This document shows positions 1 to 9,958 of a DNA stretch of 64,000 bases, in pieces. The position numbers and the translations under genes were made by a program. The notes beneath the pieces are model-generated. The model was not told where the DNA came from. It was given only the letters and a program-made list of their open reading frames with translations, and searched no databases. Source of the DNA: UBA117 sp049975245 (GTDB taxonomy: Archaea; Methanobacteriota; Methanobacteria; Methanobacteriales; Methanobacteriaceae); NCBI GenBank assembly GCA_049975245.1, contig JBNGDB010000005.1:1-64000 (forward strand), written 5' to 3'. Positions within the stretch are counted from its first letter, which is position 1. Each line of letters starts with the position of its first letter.

Positions 1-2
1 AC

Positions 3-41
3 GAAATCCAAGAAATTTACGCTCTAGAAAATTTCACCTAA
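3..41 (+). CDS. Possible C-terminal end of a gene entering from the left
   Basis: One plus-strand frame stays open from the window edge to a TAA and ends in the residues IYALENFT. The piece is only 12 codons, so this may be chance; no function can be assigned. It would be convergent with the DHH gene that follows. Confidence 0.22.
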   Translation, partial: EIQEIYALENFT

Positions 42-101
42 AACAGACACCCTGACTAATAATTAAATAGAATAATTTTATAGATTATGTTAAGAATAAA
101 T

Positions 102-2282
102 TTAAGATTTTTTTAATAAGGCTATTTGTTCAGCAAAAGAACTTAGAACTTTCTTAGAGAGTCCTTCCACAAATTTCAAAGAACCTGCACATTCATGTCC
201 CCCACCGTCAATGCCTGCTTCTGGAATTTGTTCTGAAAGTTTCAAAACTATATTATTTAAATTAAAACTATAAATCTCGTTAACTGCATCTGTAGCTCTT
301 ATCACACTAAAATCCGGGCCGTATGATAAAGTTACAATGGGTTTATCTTCCCCATACTTTTGAACTATGGTGTCATGAACATATCCACAAGTTTTGCCTG
401 GAGCAGGAAAGGTGAATTTATGAGCAAATTTCTCAACATCCAGAACATTGAATATTATGCCATTAGGAAGTTCTTGGGTTTTTAAATTAGGAAGAGCTGC
501 TCTTAGCTGTGATTTTACTCTTTTCTGGGATTCTGCGTATAATGCATCTACCAGTTTAACCTGTTTTTCACGATTGGCTAAACCTAAAATTGTATCAATA
601 ATACCTCTACCATTCATGAACCGCAAATAAAAAGCTTCAAAATCAATAACTGTAGCAATTTTTTCCAGATCCTCCCGATTATAACCTTTGGCTGCAGCAA
701 GTTCAATATATTGCTGTGCTTCCTCGGATCGGGCATGATCTCCTACTGCAGCAATCCCCGGTAAATGGGTTAATTTGTCTTTAACTTGAGGGTTTATCAT
801 TTGAGCTAATTCCACTGCAAGGGCTCCGGCAGTTATCTGAGAATCTCCTCCCTCTAAGTAAGGATTAACATGAACATCGACGTATTCATCCACTGCTACT
901 TTTCCGTCTTGTACCACGCCAGGATAGTGGTGATCAACTACCACCACTTCAATATCATAAATTTTGACCTTCATCAATGCCAATATATCTTCTTCAGTAG
1001 AACCATTATCCAGTAGCACTAGAAGTGGGAGTTTTTGACCGTGACGTTCCAAATCTTCAAGGGCAAATGATAAATCTTTAACTACATCTTCTATTTCATA
1101 AAAGGGGGCTTTACTAGGAGCTCTTTTAAAATAATGCCATTGTGCATCACTGTCTGGATTCATCTCATTCAGTAAAGGTACAACTGCTTTTTCCACTGCT
1201 ACTCCCGCACAAATACCATCGGCATCGGCATGATGTCTAACTAAAATAGATCTTCCATCAAATACAGCTCTACGAATAGCTTTAGCAGCCATTCTCATTC
1301 TTTCGGATAGTCTATTTAAAGTTTCACTTTCTATTAATAATTCCGTGGTTGCAGGTTCTGCTCTTTCATCTATGGCCTCATCTATGAGTTTTCTGGCTTC
1401 AGTGGCCTCAATTCCCCTAAGTCTTTCTATTGACTCTGATTCTATCTGTATTTTTCCACCATGTAGAGATACTTCACCAATGGCTTCTACAATGTTTCCA
1501 ATATCTATATTTGGATAAACTCTAACTCCCGGTTCATCAAAAGCTGCCACCCAAGTAGTTGCAGTTTCATCACTTATGGTAAAAATAGTTGGTCCCGAAG
1601 TTTGCTGGATCTGTATAACTTCACCAACAATTCTTACCATTTTTCCCATGGATTTTTTGTTAATTTCCCCAATTTTTGTTCTGGCTATATTTCTTTTTAG
1701 TTTAATTAATTCGTAACTTCCTTTAATGCTTGATAATGTCAGGTCTACTTCTCCTCGATTCTTTTTAATCTCTATAATTTTTACTAAGAGTTCGTCTCCT
1801 ACATTATATTTTGGTTTAACAGTTCTTAAAAGACCAAAAAGATTTTTACTTAAGCTAACAAATACTCCGTAATTTTCAACACGTGTTATTTTTCCCTTGT
1901 AGTTGGCTCCTACTTCCAGATCATCTATAGTGCATGTGGGATGTAAAGCGTAAACTATGTCTTTAACTTGACATTTTTCACAATAATCTTTAGGATATTC
2001 AATTTCTTTGCCACAATTTTTACAAACATTAATTTCTCCTTTTCCTTCACAATTTATGCATTTTTCAGTTACTTCAATCTCTCCTTTACCTTTACATACA
2101 CTACATGGAACTTCTTGTTCTTCATCCAGTTCAAAACGCTTCATTGCACTGTTTGAAACTCCTTTGAAATGTTTTTTCATGTCCATTTCAGCTTTTACTC
2201 CAGTTCCATGACATGCTTCACAGATTTTATAACTAATAACATTGTAACCTTTGCCTTTACATTCTAAACATTGTTTTTTCAT
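102..2282 (-). CDS. DHH-family phosphoesterase with zinc fingers, S1 and OB domains (RecJ-like)
   Basis: About 726 residues. The N-terminus has two DnaJ-type CxxCxGxG zinc-finger regions (about residues 7-30 and 62-84) and a further CxxC pair near 89-106. An S1 RNA-binding domain follows at about 120-190 and an OB fold at 205-290. The DHH phosphoesterase core starts near residue 350 with HADADG, has a VVDHH motif near 450, and ends with the DHHA1-type GGGHECAG near 700. This architecture is typical of archaeal RecJ-like nucleases, which hydrolyse single-stranded nucleic acid; the S1 and zinc-finger parts suggest structured RNA or DNA as substrate (inference). An ATG two codons upstream (2288) is possible, but GAGAG sits at proper spacing from the ATG at 2282. 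No operon partner: the next minus-strand gene upstream is a lipoprotein with its own start region. Confidence 0.9.
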   Translation of the reverse strand: MKKQCLECKGKGYNVISYKICEACHGTGVKAEMDMKKHFKGVSNSAMKRFELDEEQEVPCSVCKGKGEIEVTEKCINCEGKGEINVCKNCGKEIEYPKDYCEKCQVKDIVYALHPTCTIDDLEVGANYKGKITRVENYGVFVSLSKNLFGLLRTVKPKYNVGDELLVKIIEIKKNRGEVDLTLSSIKGSYELIKLKRNIARTKIGEINKKSMGKMVRIVGEVIQIQQTSGPTIFTISDETATTWVAAFDEPGVRVYPNIDIGNIVEAIGEVSLHGGKIQIESESIERLRGIEATEARKLIDEAIDERAEPATTELLIESETLNRLSERMRMAAKAIRRAVFDGRSILVRHHADADGICAGVAVEKAVVPLLNEMNPDSDAQWHYFKRAPSKAPFYEIEDVVKDLSFALEDLERHGQKLPLLVLLDNGSTEEDILALMKVKIYDIEVVVVDHHYPGVVQDGKVAVDEYVDVHVNPYLEGGDSQITAGALAVELAQMINPQVKDKLTHLPGIAAVGDHARSEEAQQYIELAAAKGYNREDLEKIATVIDFEAFYLRFMNGRGIIDTILGLANREKQVKLVDALYAESQKRVKSQLRAALPNLKTQELPNGIIFNVLDVEKFAHKFTFPAPGKTCGYVHDTIVQKYGEDKPIVTLSYGPDFSVIRATDAVNEIYSFNLNNIVLKLSEQIPEAGIDGGGHECAGSLKFVEGLSKKVLSSFAEQIALLKKS

Positions 2283-2313
2283 GATCATCTCTCATTATTA
2301 ATCTAATTTAGGT

Positions 2314-2805
2314 TTATTGGAATTTTGATGGATTATTATTGACTATTACTTCTTTTTGATCCATATACTCTACCGCTTTACTCATAAAATCATTAGAAGA
2401 ACTAACATAAGAATTTGCAGTTTCGTTATCCCCTTGAGCAAAGTACTGGATGGCCAGATTTAGTTCCGAAGTAGCACTTAGCTTGGCATCTATTTCATTT
2501 AAAACCAGTCCAAAATACTGGATATAAACACTATCTCCAGTATTTTTTGCTAAATTATTAGCTTCATTTGCAGATGATTTTGCTAGATTAAATTCACTGG
2601 TTGCATTTGCACAATTCTGACTAGCTTCCTGGTAATTAAAGTTGTTGGTATTCCATGCAGCGTCATTAAATGATTTATCTCCCTGTTTAATATGATTATT
2701 AATATTAGGGGCCAGTTCATTAATTTTACTGGTATCGGATTGAATACAACCCGAAAGAAATATTATTCCCAGTATCAAAATCAATATTAAATAATTATTT
2801 TTCAT
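2314..2805 (-). CDS. Small predicted lipoprotein, unknown function
   Basis: 163 residues. A hydrophobic signal segment at residues 5-19 ends in a lipobox LSGC with Cys20 as the probable lipidated residue, so the protein should be anchored outside the cell membrane. The remainder is Asn-, Ser- and Ala-rich and predicted mostly helical, with no catalytic motif that I recognise. Similar small helical lipoproteins are common and poorly described in Methanobacterium. It lies 31 bases before the start of the DHH gene on the same strand, so co-transcription is possible. Confidence 0.75.
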   Translation of the reverse strand: MKNNYLILILILGIIFLSGCIQSDTSKINELAPNINNHIKQGDKSFNDAAWNTNNFNYQEASQNCANATSEFNLAKSSANEANNLAKNTGDSVYIQYFGLVLNEIDAKLSATSELNLAIQYFAQGDNETANSYVSSSNDFMSKAVEYMDQKEVIVNNNPSKFQ

Positions 2806-3000
2806 ATTCCCACTTTCTAGATGTTATAAGAATATTATTATTTCATAATCTAAATTTAAATTTATGCTAATATATTATTTTATCTTATATATTTTGAAGT
2901 TTTATCATATCAATATAAAATAAACTAATTTAAAATAGTTTTTAAGTACTTTTTGGTTAAAAGAAAAAAATAGAAAAATAGAATATTAAAATAAATAAAT

Positions 3001-3384
3001 TTAATTGGATATCCACAACCCATGGATATTGCAGTAATCTCGGGCCACTATGTTTTCACTTTTTGAATCAACGTTAAAAACTGCTTCTGGTTTATCGCCC
3101 GCTTGGAGGTACTTCTTATAGACTGCCCCGTCTACCATAATTTCAATCCATTCTATATGATGTTCTTCCTCCATTGGATGGGGAACAGATCCTACCTTAA
3201 TTTTAACTTCTGAACCTGTTTTTTCTATAATGGGAACATGTTTTTCTGCACCTGTATCCTCATTTCTCTCTTTTAATAGATCCATTGGCTGATTACAGCA
3301 AATTAAATCTCCTTCACCTGCATGAACTACTTCCACAATATTTTCACAAACTTTACATCTATACACTTGATTTAATTTAGACAT
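3001..3384 (-). CDS. dfx: Desulfoferrodoxin / superoxide reductase
   Basis: 127 residues, the normal size of a two-iron superoxide reductase. The N-terminus has the desulforedoxin Fe(Cys)4 site (CKVC near residue 10 and the CC pair near 28). The catalytic Fe(His)4Cys site is visible as EKHVP, HPMEEEHH and CNIHGLW. The enzyme reduces superoxide to hydrogen peroxide without releasing oxygen, as anaerobes need. It lies about 50 bases downstream of rubrerythrin on the same strand; rubrerythrin removes the peroxide produced, so the pair forms an oxidative-stress unit. The start has AAGTGA about five bases upstream. A T-rich stretch on the coding strand follows the stop and probably ends transcription. 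Confidence 0.96.
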   Translation of the reverse strand: MSKLNQVYRCKVCENIVEVVHAGEGDLICCNQPMDLLKERNEDTGAEKHVPIIEKTGSEVKIKVGSVPHPMEEEHHIEWIEIMVDGAVYKKYLQAGDKPEAVFNVDSKSENIVARDYCNIHGLWISN

Positions 3385-3433
3385 GTTGTCACTTTCCAGT
3401 AACCTTCCTAATTTTTATTTAATTTAAGATTTC

Positions 3434-4018
3434 TTAAAATTCTTCATTAATTATTTTAAAGTATTTTGCCGGATGATCACATGAAGGACATTCTTCAGGA
3501 GGTTCTTCGCCAATACGGGTGTATCCACATTTAATACAAGCCCATTTAACTGGTTTATCTTTCTTAAACACTGTACCGGCTTCAACTTCTTTTAAAATTT
3601 TTCTGTACCTATCCTCATGGTGCACTTCAGCTTGAGCAATTGACCTTAACCTTTCAGCAATATCATCATATCCTTCCGATTGAGCTACATCGGCAAAATC
3701 AGGATACATTTCCGTGTTTTCATAATATTCACCCGCAATAGCTGATTTTAAGTTTTCAACCGTATTTCCAAGTGTAGTGGGTGCCAGAGCCTCAACAGTC
3801 AATTCCTCAAGATCTTCATCAGTTTCTTCTTTTAGTTGATTTATTAATCTAAAAAGCCATTTAGCATGCTCTCTTTCATTATCGGCTGTTTCTAAGAAAA
3901 TTTCAGATAATTGTACATATCCTTCTTTTTTAGCAATCTTAGAATACATGGTGTAACGGTTTCTTGCTTGACTTTCCCCTATAAAAGCTTTGGTTAAATT
4001 TTCAATGGTTTTTTTCAT
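3434..4018 (-). CDS. rbr: Rubrerythrin
   Basis: 194 residues. A ferritin-like di-iron four-helix domain (Glu/His ligands in GESQARN, ETADNEREHAKW, AEVHHEDR) is followed by a C-terminal rubredoxin-like domain with CIKCGY and CPSC. The family reduces hydrogen peroxide with electrons delivered through the rubredoxin iron. An earlier start at 4039 is open, but GGAAGGTGA lies just upstream of the ATG at 4018 and the protein then begins MKKTIENL, as is usual. It is the first gene of the pair with superoxide reductase. A second rubrerythrin is at 56294-56785. Confidence 0.96.
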   Translation of the reverse strand: MKKTIENLTKAFIGESQARNRYTMYSKIAKKEGYVQLSEIFLETADNEREHAKWLFRLINQLKEETDEDLEELTVEALAPTTLGNTVENLKSAIAGEYYENTEMYPDFADVAQSEGYDDIAERLRSIAQAEVHHEDRYRKILKEVEAGTVFKKDKPVKWACIKCGYTRIGEEPPEECPSCDHPAKYFKIINEEF

Positions 4019-4213
4019 ACTTTCACCTTCCTTTAACAATAAACTCCCTATTATATGATAATATTAGAAACTTCAACTTAATAAATCTTAGGATAAAAAT
4101 GTAAATTAACTGTTATTTTGTTAAAAAAAGGCATTATTACTAAGATTTCATAAAAATGGTGACTAATTAAAATAATAGGTGAGATATTGAATATTCTTCA
4201 TATATTCATGAAT

Positions 4214-6403
4214 TTAATCTTTTACTTTTAAAAATTGAGCATTAATGGCTACTATAACCGTGCTTAACGACATGAGTGCTGCGCCCATGGCCGGAGTTAA
4301 TAATATCCCATAACCAAATAAAACTCCAGCAGCCAAAGGTATGGCAAATGCGTTGTAACCAGTGGCCCATAATATATTTTGAACCATTTTATTATAGGTG
4401 GCCTGAGCAAGTTTTATGGTGTTGACCACATCTTGAGGATTACTTTTTACCAGAACTATATCTGCAGTTTCCATTGCAACATCGGTGCCGGCACCAATGG
4501 CTATACCCACATCGGCCTGAGCCAGTGCAGGAGCATCGTTCACACCATCACCAGTCATAGCCACTATTAATCCTCTATTTTAAACCTCTTTAACCTTTTG
4601 AGCCTTTTCTTCAGGTAATACTTCAGAAAAATAATCATCCAATTTTAGTTCTTCTGCTACCCACTTGGCAACTTGTTTATTGTCACCGGTTAACATGAGA
4701 CATTGAATATCCTTATTTTTAAGTTCAGATATTGCTTTTTTGGATTCTGAACGTATAATATCTGCCAACCCTATACATCCCTTTACTTTACCCTCAATTA
4801 TAACAAAAACCACAGTTTTTCCTTGCTTTGCCAATTCATTATATTTTTCTTCATTAATCTTTAGATTCTTTTCTTCGATATATCCTGGACTTACCACTTT
4901 AACCTCCTTACCTTTAACCACTCCTTCTGCTCCCTTCCCCGGTATAGAATTAAAATTATCTACATCCCATATCTCATTAGATTTAGAGACAATACCTTCT
5001 GCAATGGGATGTTCACTGCGGTTTTCAACTGCAGCAGCATAATTTAACAGTTTTTCCTGTTTGGTATTATCTTTAAAGGATATTACATCGGTAACTCCAA
5101 ATTTACCCTTAGTTAAAGTCCCAGTTTTATCAAAAATAACTGCTTGAATTTTTCTAGCTAATTCAAAGGATGTACGGCTTCTGATAAGCAACCCGTTTTT
5201 GGCAGATAGGGCAGTTGATACTGCCACTACCAATGGAACAGCAAGACCTAATGCATGGGGACAGGTGGTGACCATAACTGTTACCGTCCTCTCCAGGGAA
5301 AAAGCAAATCCTTCATTCATAAATGCTAACCATACAAAAAGTGTAATTCCTCCACCGGCAAGTGCAATGAAAGTTAACCACATTGCAGCACGGTTAGCCA
5401 GATTCTGAGTTTTGGATTTACTTTCTTTCGCCTCTTTTACCAGCTCAATAACTTGTGATATGAAAGAATCTTTACCAGTTTTTTGGATGACCACGTTAAG
5501 GGAACCTTCTCCATTAATTGATCCTCCAATTACCGTATCACCTTCATTCTTATAAACAGGTTGAGATTCACCAGTTAGTAATGATTCATCAACAGAACTC
5601 TCCCCTTTTATTATTTCCCCGTCAGCAGGTATCTTTTCTCCAGGTTTTACAAGAACCTTATCCTCCACTTCTAGTTCAGCTATAGACACGTCCTTAATTT
5701 CTCCGGAAGAAACAATTTTATGAGCTTCAGATGGAATTAATTTAACTAACTCCTCTAAAGCTTTGGAAGCACCCTTAACTGATCTCATCTCTATCCAATG
5801 CCCTAACAACATAATATCTATAAGTGTAACCAGTTCCACGAAAAAAACTGAACCAGACAACCCAAAAATAACCGCGCTACTGTAAATATAGGCCGTAGTA
5901 ATAGCTACTGCTATAAGAGTCATCATACCGGGATTTCTCTCTTTTAACTCTTTATAAAATCCTTTAAAAAAAGGATAACCACCGTAGAAGAAAATTATTG
6001 AAGCTAATATAAATAAGAGGTATACATCGCCGGTAAATTCAATAAGTTCTCTAATACCTAAGGCTCCTTGAACCATTGGTGAGAGAAAAATAATAGGTAT
6101 AGTTAATATTAAAGATATCAAAAAGCGTTTTTTAAAATCACTCATCATTTTTTCATGATGATTGGACTTTTGGTGACCTTGGTGTTTCTTTTTATTGTCT
6201 AAACTATTTTCATGATTAGCGTTAGGATGATGTTTATTATCTATTGGAGCTTTATCATCATTGATTAGTTCATTATCATTCTGCAAATTAGATCTATGAT
6301 CGTCATGATCAGACTCTTTTTGACTAGTTTTTGATTCAGAACATTTTTTATCGCTGGTATTATCTCTATTACTTCCATTACTTTTCTCGGGATTAGATTT
6401 CAA
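4214..6403 (-). pseudogene. copB: CopB-type copper P-type ATPase interrupted by one in-frame TAA
   Basis: The frame reads as one 730-codon P1B ATPase except for a TAA at 4580-4582. The N-terminus (residues 1-90) is rich in His and Asp, as in CopB-type metal-binding tails. Then come TGES (about 280), the metal-site motif CPH within TTCPHALG (about 383, diagnostic of the CopB subgroup rather than CPC), DKTGTLT (about 427), SEHPIAEG and finally, after the stop, TGDGVNDAPALAQ and the last membrane helices. The stop follows KVKEV, where relatives normally have Gln, so one CAA to TAA change explains it. Four codons downstream a GTG (4567-4569) sits seven bases after AGAGGA, so the hinge motif and last helices could be translated as a second polypeptide. 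The main start is TTG behind GGTGGGAT. No copper regulator is adjacent. Function as an intact pump is doubtful unless the stop is a sequencing error. Confidence 0.85.
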
Positions 6404-6546
6404 TATGATCCCACCGTTTATAAAAAAAATATATTTAAGGGTTAATTTTAGGAAATAAGTCTATTGACTACTTATTTATCATTTATCTTTAATATAATCA
6501 TGGATAAAGCCGAAAATAAATTATTTTTTTAATTTATAAAAAATTA

Positions 6547-8661
6547 TTAATTAATGTCTAATATTTCCCTAATTTCCTTAATACTGGTTGTTGGATTTTT
6601 ACAAGTTCCCATTGTACATATATATGCTGTGGCTTTGTTATTTAATGGTTTTTTAGCTGTTAATGTATTGGATAATTCTTTTAGATCTGTTGAAAGTTTT
6701 TCTGCGCTCCTCAATATTAAACTTTTGTTTGGTAGGAAATTCTGATAAATTACTTGCAACATATTCCTTGTGTCTTGGGATTGGGGATTTCCCGCAATAA
6801 CAATTTCATAATTTGGGCCCATTTTAAAGTCTAATCCCATTAGTAACTGGGTATGTGCGGTAGGTGATCTATTGATCTTTGCTGAGAATGTCTTCTCTAT
6901 TGCTGTTGCTCTTTTAAAGTATTCATTTTTTTCAGTTAGTAGAGCTATTTTTAGTAAGTTTATCATGGCAACAGAGTTTCCGGAGGGTATGGCACTGTCA
7001 TAGCTTTCTTTTTTTCTTACTAAAATTTTTTCTTCTTCATCGCTGGTAAAATAGAATCCTCCATTTTCTTCATCCCAGAAGTGTTTTATTAAGTTTTCAT
7101 TTAATTCTAAAGCTGTTTTTAAATATTTTGGATTAAATGTAGTTTCAAAAAGTTCAAGTAATCCCCATATAAAAAAGGCATAGTCATCTAAATTTCCGTT
7201 TACAGTTGCCTCGCCGTGTCGATATCTATGTATTAATCTCCCATCCCGGTACATATTTTCTAATATGAAATCAGCAGCTTCAACAGCAGTTTTTTCATAT
7301 AGATCTAATTGGAATACTTGAGAAGCCCGGGATAGGGCGGCTATCATCAGACCATTCCAATCTGTTAATATTTTATCATCTTTATGCGGATGGACTCTTT
7401 CTTCACGAGCATTAAAAAGTTTTTTTCTAGCTTTTTCTATTTTTTCGTCCAATTCATCAGTAGAAAGATTCATTTTATCTGCTATTTGAGAAAGGGACAT
7501 TTTCAAGTGAATTATGTTTGTACTTGTTTTTTTGAGTGTTGACTCATCCTTGAAGTTTCCTTCATCTCTTAAATTAAATATGCGAGACATTAACTTGGCT
7601 TCAGAACCCAATACATTATCAAATTCGTTTTTAGTCCAAACGTAGAATTTACCTTCAACACCTTCACTATCTGCATCTTCTGCCGAATAGAATCCTCCTT
7701 GTGGAGATTTCATGTCTCTTAAAACATAGGTTATTATTTCTTGTGCTGTTTTCTTGTAGATTGGATTTTCAGTTATCTGGAAGGCCTCTATATAGGCCAT
7801 TGTAATTAGAGCCTGATCATATAACATCTTTTCAAAGTGGGGTACTAACCACTTAGGATCCACTGAGTAGCGGTGGAAACCAAATCCAACATGATCATAT
7901 ATGCCCCCATTTCTCATGGATTTTAATGTTTTTTCCACCATTTCTAAGGCTTTTTTATTATCATATCTCTTTGCATATCTTAACAAAAATTGAAGGTTAT
8001 GTGGTGAAGGGAATTTCTGGACCATTCCAAAACCTCCATAGTTTTCATCGAAAGTTTCTAAAAACATTGCAAATGCTTTTTTTAGAATTGATTCGTCTAA
8101 AATTTTTCCCTTACTTGATTTAGATACATCTTTTAACACACTAACTATTCTATCTGCTGATTCTATAGCATCTTCAGGATTTTTAGACCATAATTCCTTA
8201 ATGTTGAAAGTTATATCCTTAAGACCGGTGCGACCGTACTGTGTTTCTTTAGGAATATAAGTACCTGCAAAAAAAGGTTTTTTATCTGGAGTTAAAATAA
8301 TTGAGAGAGGCCAACCACCCGTACCTGTCATTATCTGACATACGGTCATATAAATACTGTCTATATCTGGACGCTCCTCTCGATCTACCTTTATGGAAAC
8401 AAAGGTTTCATTCATAATATGACCCACTTCTGGATCTTCGAAGGATTCATGAGCCATAACGTGGCACCAGTGACATGTAGAATAACCTATAGATAGGAAA
8501 ATTGGTTTATTCTCTTTTTTAGCCTTATTGAATGCTTCTTCACCCCAAGGATACCAATTTACCGGGTTGTGAGCATGTTGTAAAAGGTATGGGCTTTTTT
8601 CTTTAATCAATTTATTGGTATATTTGGGATTTTTATCTTCTTGGGAAGATTGAATTGACAT
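6547..8661 (-). CDS. Thioredoxin-domain protein of the YyaL / DUF255 family
   Basis: 704 residues, the usual length for this family (human SPATA20, bacterial YyaL). The N-terminal thioredoxin-like domain is highly conserved: LLQHAHNPVNWYPWGEEAF, STCHWCHVMAHESF with the CHWC active-site-like pair near residue 62, and VDREERPDID. The rest is an (alpha/alpha)6-type barrel resembling N-acylglucosamine epimerases and glycosyl hydrolases, with NGGIYDH, HFEKMLYDQA, EDADSEG and DWNGLMIAAL. The physiological reaction is not established. The ATG is preceded by GGAG. It stands alone, with divergent transcription on its upstream side. Confidence 0.92.
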   Translation of the reverse strand: MSIQSSQEDKNPKYTNKLIKEKSPYLLQHAHNPVNWYPWGEEAFNKAKKENKPIFLSIGYSTCHWCHVMAHESFEDPEVGHIMNETFVSIKVDREERPDIDSIYMTVCQIMTGTGGWPLSIILTPDKKPFFAGTYIPKETQYGRTGLKDITFNIKELWSKNPEDAIESADRIVSVLKDVSKSSKGKILDESILKKAFAMFLETFDENYGGFGMVQKFPSPHNLQFLLRYAKRYDNKKALEMVEKTLKSMRNGGIYDHVGFGFHRYSVDPKWLVPHFEKMLYDQALITMAYIEAFQITENPIYKKTAQEIITYVLRDMKSPQGGFYSAEDADSEGVEGKFYVWTKNEFDNVLGSEAKLMSRIFNLRDEGNFKDESTLKKTSTNIIHLKMSLSQIADKMNLSTDELDEKIEKARKKLFNAREERVHPHKDDKILTDWNGLMIAALSRASQVFQLDLYEKTAVEAADFILENMYRDGRLIHRYRHGEATVNGNLDDYAFFIWGLLELFETTFNPKYLKTALELNENLIKHFWDEENGGFYFTSDEEEKILVRKKESYDSAIPSGNSVAMINLLKIALLTEKNEYFKRATAIEKTFSAKINRSPTAHTQLLMGLDFKMGPNYEIVIAGNPQSQDTRNMLQVIYQNFLPNKSLILRSAEKLSTDLKELSNTLTAKKPLNNKATAYICTMGTCKNPTTSIKEIREILDIN

Positions 8662-9028
8662 TTTTTTTTGCTCCTGAAAAATTAATTTAATTTAAAACAT
8701 CATTCCAAGTTATTAAAACTGATTTTTTCTATTGGATCTTTTCCAGATTATAAAAAAAATAAATGCATTTAATGTATATTGAATATTTTAGAGCATACAA
8801 TTTAGTTATTTACCACAAATAATATAAAATTTAGTATTTCAACATAAAAATCAAAAGTTTATATTATTCAATATGTAATTTAAATTAATATAGATACTAA
8901 AAATTATTGTATAAAAATCAACTTAAGATTCTTAAAATGATACTTAATCTATTCAAAAACAATTTAATGCTTAAAAATAGTGGAGAGATAGTTTTAATTA
9001 TAGATAATAAATATTTACGGTGATGGAT
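8662..9028. other. Divergent intergenic region (367 bases)
   Basis: No coding sequence seen on either strand. It separates the YyaL-like gene (minus) from the DUF2121-like gene (plus). A TATA-like TTTATAAT reads on the minus strand at 8747-8754 and would give a leader of about 60 bases. On the plus side no box is strong; TTAAAAATAG near 8968-8977 is one candidate. The rest is AT-rich without repeats. Confidence 0.45.
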
Positions 9029-9958
9029 ATGAGTCTCATAATGACCTATATAGGCAGTCAGGGATGTGTGATAGTTGGTGATAAACGTAGAATAGGTTTT
9101 TTTGGCGACAGGGAATCTATTAAAAAATTGGAAACGGAATTATATTCTGGAAACATTAAAACTGACCAGGAACTTATTGATGGAGCAAAAAATCTTAATG
9201 TTACTATTAAAGTTATAGATGATGCTAAAAAGGTAAGAAGTTTAGGCGATGTTGTTGTTGGAGAAGTTAGATTTAAAACTCCATTTGAAACCAGGCGCAA
9301 ACGGATATATGCCACTACCAATGGTTATGATATTGTGGAGCTTCTTGGTTCAAAGATAGATAAAATTCAAAAAGGCGAAACTTCAATCATTGTTTTTGGC
9401 AATAAAATAACTAAAAAGATTGCAAATGAGGTTATTCAAAAAAATTGGCAATCAAAAACTAATTTAAATGAAATTAGCGAGTTATTCAAAACAATCATGG
9501 AAGAAATTGCTAAAGTTACTCCCAGCATCAGTAAAGATTATGATTTTTTCATGAAAACAAAAAAGATGAATAAAGAAGAAGCTCAAAACCTTTTAAGGGA
9601 AACTATTGTCCGCGACGTTAAATTACTGGAGAAATGGCGTACAAAGTTGAAAGGTGACCTATTAGAAAAAGCTAAAAATATTGAAATGGCTAAAAAGATC
9701 ATCGTTGAAGGAGAAATTGGTTCTATAATTACTATAAATGGTGAAAAATTAGAAGTTACCCTTAATGATCACTGTGAAGCCCTAGATATCAACTGGAATG
9801 TGGTGGCCAAACCAGGCGAAAAAATTTCCATGTCCACAGACGAAGCTGGATTGGTAAAAATCGGTGATGTGGTGGTAATTGAAAAGGAAAACCTTTGTAT
9901 TAAAAGAACCAAATCACCATTAAAATGTGAAGTAATATTATGTAAAGCAGGTGAATAA
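9029..9958 (+). CDS. Conserved methanogen protein, DUF2121-like, with Ntn-hydrolase-like N-terminus
   Basis: 309 residues. I recognise this as a conserved protein of methanogens, from memory the DUF2121 family. The N-terminus, LIMTYIGSQGCVIVGDKRR, has the pattern of proteasome-type Ntn hydrolases (strand, Gly-rich turn, then a DKR-like motif), but no processing to a free Thr is evident. The middle is charged and helical, and the C-terminus is a beta-rich segment ending in a Cys-containing tail. Earlier in-frame starts (GTG 9020, ATG 9023) overlap the ribosome site GGTGAT at 9019-9024, so ATG 9029 is preferred. Its TAA is directly followed by the ATG of the metallo-beta-lactamase gene, so the two are translationally coupled. 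Function unknown. Confidence 0.75.
   Translation: MSLIMTYIGSQGCVIVGDKRRIGFFGDRESIKKLETELYSGNIKTDQELIDGAKNLNVTIKVIDDAKKVRSLGDVVVGEVRFKTPFETRRKRIYATTNGYDIVELLGSKIDKIQKGETSIIVFGNKITKKIANEVIQKNWQSKTNLNEISELFKTIMEEIAKVTPSISKDYDFFMKTKKMNKEEAQNLLRETIVRDVKLLEKWRTKLKGDLLEKAKNIEMAKKIIVEGEIGSIITINGEKLEVTLNDHCEALDINWNVVAKPGEKISMSTDEAGLVKIGDVVVIEKENLCIKRTKSPLKCEVILCKAGE

Noticed and set aside
4580..4582. Stop codon recoding in the CopB gene
   Set aside because: TAA recoding is not known in archaea; a point mutation or sequencing error is simpler.
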